A DNA stretch of 64,000 nucleotides from CAVTWJ01 sp963849485 (GTDB lineage: Bacteria; Oederibacteriota; Muellerivitia; Muellerivitales; Muellerivitaceae). The notes under the pieces were generated by a model. That model saw only the letters and a list, made by a program, of their open reading frames with translations. It did not search any database and was not told where the DNA came from. Shown here in pieces: positions 37,001-45,120 of the stretch; the first letter of the stretch is position 1; each line of letters begins with the position of its first letter. Made by a program: the position numbers and the translations under genes. The stretch covers positions 1-64,000 of the forward strand of contig CAWKIF010000088.1 of NCBI GenBank assembly GCA_963849485.1, written 5' to 3'.

Positions 37001-38273
37001 GATTGCCGGGCTCACGGGCTTGAACTCCCTGAACCTTTACTACAACCAGGTGACCGATATGTCGCCGGTCACGAACCTATCCAATCTTCAATACCTCTCC
37101 CTTTCCTACAACTTGATCGAGGCCGTTCCGGACCTTACAAATATGGGTTCCTTGTCTTATTTAGAGCTCTCCGGAAACTACAATAACGGGGACGAAACCG
37201 CCCTTTGGGATATTTCGGGCCTGGCGGGCGCCTCCAATCTCCAAACCCTCTACCTGGACAATAACGGGATTTTGGATTTAACGGCTTTACAGTATCTTTC
37301 TTACCTCAATTACATCGACTTGGATTGGAATTCGATCACGGATTTGACGCCGCTGGATACGAACGCCAATTATTACGGTAACGCGGTTTATGTTTCCCTG
37401 AATGGGAACTCCTACCTTTCCAATAACCAGATCACGATCGCCCCCGAGATGATGACCCTGGTGTATGACAATTGGACCGTGAATTACAACGTCCAATTCG
37501 GGGATGAGGGCCTGCAAAACGCCATCCAAACGGTCTTATTGAACAGCCATATCCTTACTCCCTGTGATTGTAGTACCTACCCCATTACCCCGAACGATAT
37601 GGCCACCCTGGCCACATTGGATGTTTCCGATTATCCGATCAACAGTGTGGAGGGTCTTGAATTTTGCACCAGCCTCAACACCTTGGACCTGGAGTGGAAC
37701 CAGATCAGCGACCTGACGCCCTTGTCCGACCTCACCGGTTTGTATAGCCTGAACCTGGCCCATAACCAGATTTCAAATTTAACGGGCCTGGATAACTTGA
37801 CGAATTTGTACGACTTGGATCTCAGCTATAACCAAATCCAGAATGGTGGCGACATCAACAACCTGGGCCACCTGGCCAATATGACGAATTTAAACTACCT
37901 GGGACTTGATTTTAACAACATCTCCGACTTTACGTCCCTTTTCGGGCCGAACGGCTTGCCGAGTTTGATCGAATTGGAGATTTCGGGGAACCAGATCACT
38001 TCCATCCCCTCACCGCTTTACAATGATTCCGAAAGATCCTTGGTACCGAGCCTGCAAAACCTGTATTTGGAAGCCAACCAGATTACCGATCTGTATCCCC
38101 TGGAGGACCTGGCGGATACGACCGAGGCCAGTTATGTGAACCTGTACGTGACGGGTAATCCGATCAGCTTGCAAGACTGTGGGGTCTTTAGCGAGGTTAA
38201 TGCCCTGCAAAACACTTATTACTGGACGGTTTGGGGTTACGATTACTACACCGCCGCTGGACATTGCGATTGA
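34005..38273 (+). CDS. Large leucine-rich-repeat lipoprotein with Thr/Pro linkers
   Basis: About 1422 residues. GTG at 34005 gives MRKPFRTLLLFFSTLVTASF then IYWGC, a lipoprotein-like signal (W at -2 is unusual); TTG at 33984 is the longer option. Order: a ~260-residue domain shared with the lipoprotein at 42398; a Thr/Ser/Pro linker (nt 34875-35092); a beta-sandwich-like domain with LTWNDNPSSQTYTWNQNNAT; a second such linker (35580-35870); then three large LRR blocks starting at IPDPNLL, IPDEGLY and GDEGLQN. Repeats follow L..L.L..N.ISD.TPL, as in internalin-type LRRs. Probably a surface adhesin. Confidence 0.82.
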   Translation: MRKPFRTLLLFFSTLVTASFIYWGCGNRTASPVAPTQGLSLNIAVPYTQEIQSSLLGSNSNILLYKATTPGQAVTGSAGPFSDSNGAGTINFTLGLPNRGTWLLALELLSASNQTPLALGAAQFDTGSLSGGITLNLGSVSRNCYQTDTWMDSTGSWFSFETDNLWSASNPSADISVQPTGNGYQILTTSDKIQYMGNGPLVNFAAAPTTESTVSSGASKSSGGAAVTTLQSGDVYCVQLSSGGHAWMQINNPGTATNGPSFRFRVNTTLPYYAYEQTSADTSKVCLTPFNSPTPTSTSTFTATLSTTFTLTPSITPTSPNTPTATNTFTTTSTSTSTVTPTITVTSTITATDTITATPQPGLALTWNDNPSSQTYTWNQNNATGIQFVLTDQGQEPVSVSQIAFGLEGSIGSGEVVSGSVKLFPETSTNDPTGTGLYFVTANPTPVVSGTFTGGAVTFTGLPNLILSPNAPETFLLVLSLNALGGGIFSNNLSPSGIVATGANSHTPALVTGESLNGNDQTVLAATATPTNSLTYTSTSTNSATPTITLTPVSSYTITSTPSSTETPLFTYTQTLTLTSTSTVTSTETSTWTSTPSSTSTNSPTETPTTTLSPTQTLTPESTVYIPDPNLLSSVQTLLVSNGIIPATSSPIYPEDMAAIMNMTINSAGVTSLEGLETCTGVTQIIMEGNSVTDLSPLGGLNGLTYLDLSNNQIADMSPVTALTNLNSLYLYGNQISSIPNMSQLTTNLVNLELGSNFISNISNLPSLTNLTYLGLDWNPITDMSPLLSLTQLEYLYLYGCYLETVPSLAGMTNLYDLDLGNNYNPNDGNSITNITGLAGAVNLQYIDLDYDTVVDLTALQNLESLSDIELDYTAITDLTPLVTNAQGGEGHYNVYVSLINDPLVIPNTIPEMMTLVGYNWTVNYAVNIPDEGLYSAIYNILTTNGIIYGESNITPNDLATITNISAEDYGISNLEGLEYCSAVTQIDLSWNNISNLTPIAGLTGLNSLNLYYNQVTDMSPVTNLSNLQYLSLSYNLIEAVPDLTNMGSLSYLELSGNYNNGDETALWDISGLAGASNLQTLYLDNNGILDLTALQYLSYLNYIDLDWNSITDLTPLDTNANYYGNAVYVSLNGNSYLSNNQITIAPEMMTLVYDNWTVNYNVQFGDEGLQNAIQTVLLNSHILTPCDCSTYPITPNDMATLATLDVSDYPINSVEGLEFCTSLNTLDLEWNQISDLTPLSDLTGLYSLNLAHNQISNLTGLDNLTNLYDLDLSYNQIQNGGDINNLGHLANMTNLNYLGLDFNNISDFTSLFGPNGLPSLIELEISGNQITSIPSPLYNDSERSLVPSLQNLYLEANQITDLYPLEDLADTTEASYVNLYVTGNPISLQDCGVFSEVNALQNTYYWTVWGYDYYTAAGHCD

Positions 38274-38345
38274 TGAGGAAGGGCGGCATAAGTTCATTCG
38301 GTTTTGCGGCACGAGATTGAAAGAAGCGAGTAAAGGAGAGAAAGC

Positions 38346-38576
38346 ATGAAAAAAATCCAATGGGGAATAGCCCTACTGTTCTTCGTGGCGCCTAGTTTAA
38401 TGTTGGCGGATCCTCCCGCGCCGGGTAAAAATCCGCCCGCCTGGGTCGTGGAGCACCAAAAGAACCACGCCAAGGGCAAGAACGCCAAATTGGCCAAGCC
38501 CCCGCGCACGGTCTCCGGGACCGCCCAAAAGGGGGCCCCGCAGGTTTCGTTTAAGGGTAAAAAGAAAACCAAGTAA
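38346..38576 (+). CDS. Small cationic secreted protein
   Basis: 76 residues. MKKIQWGIALLFFVAPSLML is a signal peptide with cleavage after ADA-like LMLA. The mature ~55 residues are very basic and Pro/Lys/His-rich (WVVEHQKNHAKGKNAKLAKP, KGKKKTK). AAAGGAGA precedes ATG at 38346. No known family. It sits between two surface lipoproteins; a protein of the same design lies at 40036. Confidence 0.65.
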   Translation: MKKIQWGIALLFFVAPSLMLADPPAPGKNPPAWVVEHQKNHAKGKNAKLAKPPRTVSGTAQKGAPQVSFKGKKKTK

Positions 38577-38865
38577 TTGAATTTTCAGTAATGGGACGGA
38601 AGGGTTTTCGACGAAACGAAAGGTTTGGCTGGTCATGTTGGCCCTGTTAAACACAAAAGTGGCAGAGAAGCATAAAAGGCTTGTTAGCTACATTTAGCTA
38701 TGAAAACATACTGGGATTTTGGCTTATCCAACAAAGTGGAACTTGAAATTAATCTTAAAACCAAATGAAATTGACAATTATTCCTATTAAAAGGGATAAT
38801 CCGCCTAAATTTGCGAGTGATTAAAAAGGCTACTAGCGGCTTAGCTATAAATCGAGGAGGACTTC
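38577..38865 (+). promoter_or_regulatory. Intergenic region with promoter of the propeller lipoprotein
   Basis: TTGACA at 38771-38776 and GATAAT at 38795-38800 with an 18-base spacer form a plausible promoter, ~66 bases before the start at 38866. The rest is AT-rich; the GTTAGCTACATTTAGCTA near 38690 echoes the AGCTAT words of the repeat at 55.85 kb. No gene was seen. Confidence 0.5.
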
Positions 38866-39978
38866 ATGAATGGAAGTAGATTATTTTCGATTTTGATAGT
38901 TATAGGTCTTTTGGCCGTTGGGTGTGGTAATTCACCTACTACCTCAAAGACTTCGGCCTCTGCCACATCAACTCCCACGACTTCCAACTCCTTTACCTAT
39001 CCATTCCTCACCAACATTGGGCAGTACATGGAATACGGAGAAATTTATAATTCTTATTGTGGTTATGCACCCTCTCCGGCTCAATTTTATGACGTGACAG
39101 GTGTTGCCGTTGGGAATAACTACATATTTGTCGCAGATGATGACATGGAAGACATAGAAGTTTTTGATACCCACGGAAATTTCGTTACTTGGTTTTGGCC
39201 CTACAATTCCGCCGGGGGAGAAGATTATAGTCCGGAGGGGTTAAAAGCCGACAATAAGGGCCATCTCTATGTGGCCAATGGGAATAATAGTTCGCCAACC
39301 ATAGATGAATTTAACATATCCGATATTATCGCCCAAACGGCCCAAACCTTGACTTGTAATGAAGTGTACGCATTTGCCAGCTATGGAAATTCTGCGGTCA
39401 GCGGTTGTCCATATGATGTTGACGTTGATTCAAATGGAAACATGTATGTGGCGGATGCTTGCTATGACGGGATTTATGTTATTGCCCCCAACTTTAATTA
39501 TAGTGCCGAGCCAAATGAGGGTACGAATGTGATTGCTTATACGCAAACCGGTTCAGCCGGTATCAATAGCGGTAATCTATCTAGCCCTTATGGCATAGCG
39601 GTTGATCCCTCTGGACAGAAAGTTTATGTGGCTGATTCGGGCAACAACGTGATTCAGTGCTACAACGGAAATCTGAATTCCACAGGCTTTATTGGAAATC
39701 CTGCAGGGGCCGCCAGTACCGTCGTCGGCCAATTCGACTATCCAGAAGGCGTTCGTGTGGATAATCAAGGTAATCTCATCGTGGCTGATACCGATAATGG
39801 CCGTGTGCAAAGAATTTTCCCAGGCGGACAGCCTGTCACGGTATTAAATGTTATCGGCGCTTCCGGCTACGTCGAGGGGGAGTTGTATTCCCCCGTTTGT
39901 GTCGCTGTGGATTTAAATAATAATCTTTATGTTTCCGATAATAACGTCGCAACAGTTGATGTCTACTCACCCAAGTGA
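38866..39978 (+). CDS. NHL-repeat beta-propeller lipoprotein
   Basis: 370 residues. MNGSRLFSILIVIGLLAVGC is a canonical lipobox (LAVGC). After a Thr/Ser linker come about six NHL-type blades, each with a V-D-x-x-G-N-x-Y-V-A-D pattern: VDSNGNMYVADACYD, VDPSGQKVYVADSGNNVIQC, VDNQGNLIVADTDNGRVQRI and VDLNNNLYVSDNN. Likely an outer-membrane-anchored six-bladed propeller for binding or recognition. GAGGAGG precedes ATG at 38866. Not an SMP-30 enzyme: the metal-binding residues cannot be assigned. Confidence 0.82.
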   Translation: MNGSRLFSILIVIGLLAVGCGNSPTTSKTSASATSTPTTSNSFTYPFLTNIGQYMEYGEIYNSYCGYAPSPAQFYDVTGVAVGNNYIFVADDDMEDIEVFDTHGNFVTWFWPYNSAGGEDYSPEGLKADNKGHLYVANGNNSSPTIDEFNISDIIAQTAQTLTCNEVYAFASYGNSAVSGCPYDVDVDSNGNMYVADACYDGIYVIAPNFNYSAEPNEGTNVIAYTQTGSAGINSGNLSSPYGIAVDPSGQKVYVADSGNNVIQCYNGNLNSTGFIGNPAGAASTVVGQFDYPEGVRVDNQGNLIVADTDNGRVQRIFPGGQPVTVLNVIGASGYVEGELYSPVCVAVDLNNNLYVSDNNVATVDVYSPK

Positions 39979-40035
39979 TTGGGAAAATTGAAGTTAACCC
40001 AGTATTAAATTACTTACCTTGACAGGAGGGAATCG

Positions 40036-40236
40036 ATGAAAAAACTGATGGGAATGCTCGTGGTTATGATCTTTGCCCTAATGGTGTCGAACTTAGCTTG
40101 GTCCGCGATCCCATTTCCGAAAACAAAAGGACGTCACTTGCCAAAGGCACACCATAACCCCCATAAACCTGGACTAGCATCGAACGAACAGCCGGGCTTG
40201 CATCCACGCGATCATAAAATGAATACAAATAACTAG
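40036..40236 (+). CDS. Small His/Pro/Lys-rich secreted protein
   Basis: 66 residues. MKKLMGMLVVMIFALMVSNL is a signal peptide, cleaved near WSA. The mature ~40 residues are rich in His, Pro and Lys (TKGRHLPKAHHNPHKPGL, HPRDHKMN). AGGAGGG lies before ATG at 40036. Same layout as the protein at 38346, with no clear sequence identity. Could bind metal or polyanions; function unknown. Confidence 0.6.
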   Translation: MKKLMGMLVVMIFALMVSNLAWSAIPFPKTKGRHLPKAHHNPHKPGLASNEQPGLHPRDHKMNTNN

Positions 40237-40369
40237 AAGTTTTTTTAGAACATCATTCCTTTTGATAAAACCTAAGTAAGTGTAGTGATCCGGTTGAATT
40301 ATCAGTGGTAAATGAAAGGTAAGTGCAGAAGGCCTTGGTTCAGTGGTTAGATTGACCGAAAGGATTGTT

Positions 40370-41182
40370 ATGAAACAGATCATTTTTTTGACTCTGCTTG
40401 TTTCATTACCCATTGGACGGCTTTGGGCCGTTTCTGAGGGTATTTTTACCTCCGTCACTGGGAAGATTGAAATCCGGGGGCACCAGGGGCATATGCTCCG
40501 AATAGCGGAAAAAGACAGCACGGTAACGGAAGGGGAGCGCATCGTGGCTGGCGCAGACGCCCAGGCCACCCTTCAAACCTTTGACGGCTCTGAGCTTACC
40601 ATCACCCCTAATACGGATTTCTGGTTAGATAAGCTTCAAAAACCAAGCGACAATGACAAAACGATCCACTTTAAACTGCTCCTGGGCCAATTGATGGCCA
40701 AGGTCACCAAGCTTCTTACCGCCAAATCCTCATTTGAGATTGAGGCGGGTGGGGTGATCTGCGGTGTGAGGGGAACTCAATACCAGGTCAAATACGATCC
40801 AGCCACCAACACGGTTTTTTTAGGTGTACTGGATGGGACGGTTTACGCCAACGCCAATGGACAGACCACCGATTATGGGGCCGGGAGCAGCGCGGTTTAT
40901 CATAACGGCATTGTCGTGGGCGGAGGCAATACCGGCCTTCCTACAGCTGGTTCGGGTGGGGGAAACGGAAACGGTACCCCGGGTACCGGCGGGGAAGGGG
41001 ATAACGTTTCTCCGCAGATTGCCCTGCTTGATTTCGACCATCAATTCCTTGGGAATGTCTGGAATAATCCTGGTTCCAATAACAATCTCATCGAAAATAT
41101 TATTACAAATCCCTCATTAACAAGCACTTACCTACAGGTCAATGTGACCGCTAATGTTCCCGCCGGGGAGTACGTGCCATGA
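40370..41182 (+). CDS. Secreted FecR-domain protein
   Basis: 270 residues. Signal peptide MKQIIFLTLLVSLPIGRLWA. FecR domain: GKIEIRGHQGHMLRIAEKDS, VTEGERIVAGADAQATLQTF, SELTITPNTDFWL and GGVICGVRGTQYQVKYDPAT, then LDGTVYA. No membrane anchor or STN partner, unlike the classical FecR signal transducer. A Gly-rich linker leads to a ~60-residue C-terminal part. The last codons overlap the ATG of the beta-barrel gene (ATGA), so they are coupled and may form one surface unit. Confidence 0.83.
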   Translation: MKQIIFLTLLVSLPIGRLWAVSEGIFTSVTGKIEIRGHQGHMLRIAEKDSTVTEGERIVAGADAQATLQTFDGSELTITPNTDFWLDKLQKPSDNDKTIHFKLLLGQLMAKVTKLLTAKSSFEIEAGGVICGVRGTQYQVKYDPATNTVFLGVLDGTVYANANGQTTDYGAGSSAVYHNGIVVGGGNTGLPTAGSGGGNGNGTPGTGGEGDNVSPQIALLDFDHQFLGNVWNNPGSNNNLIENIITNPSLTSTYLQVNVTANVPAGEYVP

Positions 41183-42348
41183 ACCAACAAACCATCACGA
41201 AAAAAGTACTGGCTTTCATTCTCTTGGGTTTGGCGGTCCTACCCTTGCGGGCGGGCCAATTGAGCCTGGGGTTCGTTTACGACGGCTGGAACAGCGATTA
41301 TCTCAACCAAAGTTTGGCCAGTACCAATAGCGGTTATGAGTTATGGGTTCCCGTGGCCTTGAGTTTAAACTTGGCCCCGGGATTTCAAGCCTATGGACAG
41401 GGGTTGTTTGGTAATGGTTCCTATACTTATTCTCCGGACGGAATTAATAACCAGACTTTGAACCTTTCGAATTTAGCGGATTCCACACTAGGGGGGGAAC
41501 TCCAGTTCAAGAGTTTCGGTTATGCCTCCCTTTTAAACGTCAATTTGAACCTCCCAACAGGTGATCAAACTTGGGAGACTAAACAATATCAGTCGATCAT
41601 CCCCACTGAATTCATGGATTACCGCTTCCGGGGAAGGGGTTTCGGGGTCAATGCCCTTTACGCCTTGAGCCTGCCCATGGGGAAAAACTCCTTGGGAATT
41701 GGAGCTGGTTATTTCCACACGGGTTCCTATGATGCCACGGGAGCTCCAGGATATTCGCTCCAGTTAGGGGATAATCTCTTCCTGGGTTTGAATTACGTCC
41801 AGCCGGGCCAAGGCGGTTATAAAGAAATCGCCCGGGTTTCATGTTATTACTCCCTCACGACCCAAGTCGACGGGGAGAACGAATACCAACTGGGAACCAA
41901 CTTGAACGCTTCCTATAGCTGGATCAATCCCAGGGGGTTATCGCTGGATGCGGGCGCTCAATATTATCTCTCGGATCAGACGCCTCAAGGTTTTAACAGC
42001 AGCGTCCTTTCAACCGAATCCGCCTATTATGCCCCCCGGCTCTACGCGGCTCCTTCCTATTCTTTCGGGGATCTCAAACTGGCCGGCCAAGTCAAATATG
42101 TTTTCGCCAACGCTTATCCTGAGACGACAAACGGAGATTTAAATCCGCGCTATTTCGGAGGCGGATGGCTCTTCGGGGCGGGGCCCTCTTGGAAATGGAC
42201 TTTGGATGACAGATCCAGCCTTAACTTCTTCGGTGCCTACGATTTCGTCCTGCAAAACAACGCCGCTTGGAATTCGGACCAGACCACCCTCAGTAACGCC
42301 ACCTACAATTATTGGACAGTCGGAACCAGCTACCAGGTCACTTTGTAA
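41179..42348 (+). CDS. Outer-membrane beta-barrel protein
   Basis: 389 residues. Signal peptide ending LPLRAG, then alternating strands with aromatic girdles (GQLSLGFVYDGW, GYELWVPVALSLNLAPGFQA, YGQGLF) and the terminal strand YWTVGTSYQVTL. Predicted 12-18 strands. Start overlaps the FecR gene by four bases. No specific transporter family; it may export or anchor the FecR protein. The C-terminal residue is Leu rather than the usual Phe. Confidence 0.75.
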   Translation: MNQQTITKKVLAFILLGLAVLPLRAGQLSLGFVYDGWNSDYLNQSLASTNSGYELWVPVALSLNLAPGFQAYGQGLFGNGSYTYSPDGINNQTLNLSNLADSTLGGELQFKSFGYASLLNVNLNLPTGDQTWETKQYQSIIPTEFMDYRFRGRGFGVNALYALSLPMGKNSLGIGAGYFHTGSYDATGAPGYSLQLGDNLFLGLNYVQPGQGGYKEIARVSCYYSLTTQVDGENEYQLGTNLNASYSWINPRGLSLDAGAQYYLSDQTPQGFNSSVLSTESAYYAPRLYAAPSYSFGDLKLAGQVKYVFANAYPETTNGDLNPRYFGGGWLFGAGPSWKWTLDDRSSLNFFGAYDFVLQNNAAWNSDQTTLSNATYNYWTVGTSYQVTL

Positions 42349-42397
42349 AATCCCTGGGATAGAAACCTTCTTTTTCAACTTCGTTAAGGAGAAGCCA

Positions 42398-43408
42398 ATG
42401 AGGTCTCATCAAGTGAAACTGGCGGTAGGTGTTCTGGGGATTGCCCTGTTCCTGTTGGCGTGGGGTTGTGACGGACCCAAACCCCTTTCCCCGGCCCAAA
42501 ACGTGAGTGTCGCGGTTTCCCTATCCCCCTCCAAGGATGTTCAGGCGAGCCTGTTAGGATCGTCAAGTAATATTCTGTTATGGAGCTATCAGACCGGTTC
42601 CTCGGCCGGTGTTCATGGCCAGGCGGGGCCTTTTAATTCCTCCAGCGCGACCGGTAATTTGGCCTTTACTCTCACCCTGCCCATCGGCGGAAAGAACATC
42701 CTGTCCGTCCAGCTCAATGACGGTACCACCAACCAGCCGATCGCCGTTGGAGCCGTGCCGATCGACCTGACCAACCCTTCGGCGAACATGGGAGTTTCCC
42801 TGCAATTGGGATCCGTGATCCGGCAATGCTACGTTCTCGGTAATGCGGTACCCGGAAACTATTATGATCTTTACGACCACCTGATTTACACCTATTCATC
42901 CGCGATTCCCATACCGGCGGATATGGAAATTTTTCCGGGTAACGTGAATTACCAATTGCAGGATCTGAACGGTAACTCCAACATTGCTTACCTGGGAAAT
43001 GGGAACTTGGTGAATTACGATTATGTTCCCGCGACCTCCTCGTTTTTCCCCAATTCCGGTCAGTCCAAAAACCAGGTCTTGGGCTTAACTTCCACACCTG
43101 CCTCAGCGGGGGTTACGGTGGACATGGCGGCGGGGGATATCTATTGCGTTAAACTGACCACCGCGCCTGGCGAGTTTGCTTGGATGCAAGTGACCAACCC
43201 CGGGAGCGGCCAGAATGGAACTTATCCCAGCTTCCTTTTTCGGATAAGCCCCAACTCCTACTACTCCTATTTCCAGTCCGCCGCCGATGTGGCGGGGAAC
43301 GGGGCTTGCGGGACTTGGTATTATTCGACCACCAGCGCTCCCGTGACGACCAATACCTCACCGGTATCCACGGGAACCTTCCCGGGTGGTGGTGGCGCGC
43401 CAACTTGA
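42398..43408 (+). CDS. Lipoprotein sharing the N-terminal domain of the LRR protein
   Basis: 336 residues. Signal MRSHQVKLAVGVLGIALFLL with AWGC (again Trp at -2). The mature part matches residues ~40-290 of the LRR protein at 34005: VSLSPSKDVQASLLGSSSNI versus AVPYTQEIQSSLLGSNSNI; LQLGSVIRQCY versus LNLGSVSRNCY; MAAGDIYCVKLTTAPGEFAW versus LQSGDVYCVQLSSGGHAW; then MQVTNPGS versus MQINNPGT. AAGGAG precedes ATG at 42398. A new extracellular domain with three conserved Cys is inferred. It follows the FecR/barrel pair by 49 bases. Confidence 0.78.
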   Translation: MRSHQVKLAVGVLGIALFLLAWGCDGPKPLSPAQNVSVAVSLSPSKDVQASLLGSSSNILLWSYQTGSSAGVHGQAGPFNSSSATGNLAFTLTLPIGGKNILSVQLNDGTTNQPIAVGAVPIDLTNPSANMGVSLQLGSVIRQCYVLGNAVPGNYYDLYDHLIYTYSSAIPIPADMEIFPGNVNYQLQDLNGNSNIAYLGNGNLVNYDYVPATSSFFPNSGQSKNQVLGLTSTPASAGVTVDMAAGDIYCVKLTTAPGEFAWMQVTNPGSGQNGTYPSFLFRISPNSYYSYFQSAADVAGNGACGTWYYSTTSAPVTTNTSPVSTGTFPGGGGAPT

Positions 43409-43415
43409 GGCTATT

Positions 43416-44000
43416 ATGACCTGGCCGGAAGTCGTCGGACTTTTCCTGCCTCTTTTCGTGGCCGTTGACCCCCTGGGGGTTCTGCCGGCCTTCCTGCAGA
43501 TGACTTCGGGTATGAGGGATAAGGCCCGCCGAAAGCTGGTGGATTTATCGGTTCTAACAGCGACCGCTGTGGGTCTCCTTTTTATCCCCTTGGGGCCCAT
43601 GGTTTTGGCCTCCTTGGGTTTGAAAACGGGCGATTTCCAGGTCGCCGGGGGCATCCTGGTACTCGTGGTGGCCCTTCGGGACGTGGTATTTGACAAAAAG
43701 ATGTTCCATCCCGGGGCGGGTCATGCGGCAGGGATCGTCCCCATCGGCATTCCCCTTCTGGTCGGTCCCGCCGTCTTCGCCACCTTGATCCTCCTGGGGG
43801 CCCGTTATGAATGGTGGCAGATCGGCCTGGCTCTCGTGGCCAACCTGCTCTTGAGTTGGGTTGTTTTCCGTCAGTCGGTGGCGCTTTTGCGCTGGATGGG
43901 GCAAACCGGGTCCCAGGTGATCTCCAAGCTGGCCGCCCTTCTCCTGGCCGCCTACGCGGTGATGATGATCCGGGTGGGGATTCAATCGTTCCATTCCTAG
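43416..44000 (+). CDS. MarC family integral membrane protein
   Basis: 194 residues, six membrane helices, of the MarC (UPF0056) family. FLPLFVAVDPLGVLPAFLQM and GIVPIGIPLLVGPAVFATLI contain the two conserved Pro/Gly half-site motifs. ATG at 43416 follows TTGAGG. Despite the name, MarC is not shown to mediate multidrug resistance; a transport role is assumed. Followed by NAD kinase 58 bases downstream. Confidence 0.88.
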   Translation: MTWPEVVGLFLPLFVAVDPLGVLPAFLQMTSGMRDKARRKLVDLSVLTATAVGLLFIPLGPMVLASLGLKTGDFQVAGGILVLVVALRDVVFDKKMFHPGAGHAAGIVPIGIPLLVGPAVFATLILLGARYEWWQIGLALVANLLLSWVVFRQSVALLRWMGQTGSQVISKLAALLLAAYAVMMIRVGIQSFHS

Positions 44001-44058
44001 TATCCGCCCTATAAAATCAAGCTTTGCCTCCCATTTAAAACCTTAAGGAAATCAAACG

Positions 44059-44968
44059 ATGAAATCGCCCCGCCTGCTGGTGATATACAAGGAAAGTTCC
44101 CTCACCCGGATTGAAAAGGTCCTGCCCCTGCCCCCGCGCATCAAATTGGGGAACTACTGGGAAGTATTGAAGGGAAGCCACCAGCGGCATCACGCCACGG
44201 TTCAAGGCGTAAAAGATAAACTGAGGAAAATGGGCCTGCAGGTGGACTATATCTTACGGCGTAAATTGAACCGGCTGGGGATCGCCGACCGCCGGTATGA
44301 CCTCGTGATAACGGTGGGCGGGGATGGAACCGTCCTTGACGCCTCCCACCTGGTCCGGCATATCCCGGTGTTGGGGGTCAATTCCGATCCCTTGCGGAGC
44401 GTGGCCCGGTTCAGCGGCTGCGATTTGGACAGTTTCCCGGACGTTTTGGAGGGCTTTCTGGCGGGCCGCCTCCGGCCGGCGCTTGTGCCCCGTCTGGAAT
44501 TCGCCCTCAACGGCCGGGTTCATCCCTGGCCCGTCCTGAACGACCTTTTGGTTACCACCCTGAGTCCGGCTGGAACCTCCCGCTATACCCTCAAGGTGGG
44601 GAAAGTCACCGAGGAGCAAATGTCCAGCGGCATTTGGATCAGCACGGCCGCAGGATCCACCGCCGCCAATCTTTCGGCGGGCGGCAAAATCCTTCCCGCC
44701 ACGAAAAAAGTATTTCAATACGTGGTTCGGGAAGCCTACTTGCCCAAGTTCGGCCGCCGCGCCCTCCTACAGGGTATTCTGGGCCCCAAGGACCGGTTGG
44801 AAATAGTTTCCTATATGAGGGACGGTCAGATCTTCCTGGACGGGGCCAACAACATGCTTCCCCTTCGTCCTGGGGGATCACCTTCTGGCTAAACTTTCGC
44901 CCTATCCCTTGCCGATGCTGGGGTTCAAACCCACCAAGGGGCGCGTCCCACGAAAACGCTTGGATTAA
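44059..44968 (+). pseudogene. nadK: NAD kinase, one frameshift near the 3' end
   Basis: Phosphorylates NAD to NADP. Motifs: VITVGGDGTVLDASHL (GGDGT), NDLLVTTLSPAGTSRYTLKV (NExxI-like), SSGIWISTAAGSTAANL. A long N-terminal region of ~90 residues precedes GGDGT, longer than in PpnK of E. coli. One extra C near 44865 truncates the printed frame; removing it gives MLPFVLGDHLLAKLSPYPLP and then LGFKPTKGRVPRKRLD before TAA at 44966. Restored length 302. The homopolymer indel is probably an error. Confidence 0.88.
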
Positions 44969-44977
44969 TTAGGAAGT

Positions 44978-45112
44978 GTTGAAAAACCCAACTGCGATGG
45001 GATTTTTCAACGGCACCTTCAAGGTAACCCTAAGATTTCCTTAGTAAATCTTGGGGTCGAGACTGTTGTAAAGTAGCTTTTTGTCCCTGGAACCCTGTTC
45101 CAGGGACTTTTT
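44978..45112. terminator. Cluster of three hairpins incl. strong terminator between nadK and vanY
   Basis: Three hairpins in 140 bases: GTTGAAAAACCCA/TGGGATTTTTCAAC at 44978-45011; ACCCTAAGATTT/AAATCTTGGGGT at about 45024-45051; and GTCCCTGGAAC/GTTCCAGGGAC at 45083-45107 followed by TTTTT (45108-45112), a good intrinsic terminator. An outer pair GACTGTTG (45061-45068) / CAACAGTC (45113-45120) encloses the third and could serve the minus strand. Confidence 0.8.
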
Positions 45113-45120
45113 CAACAGTC

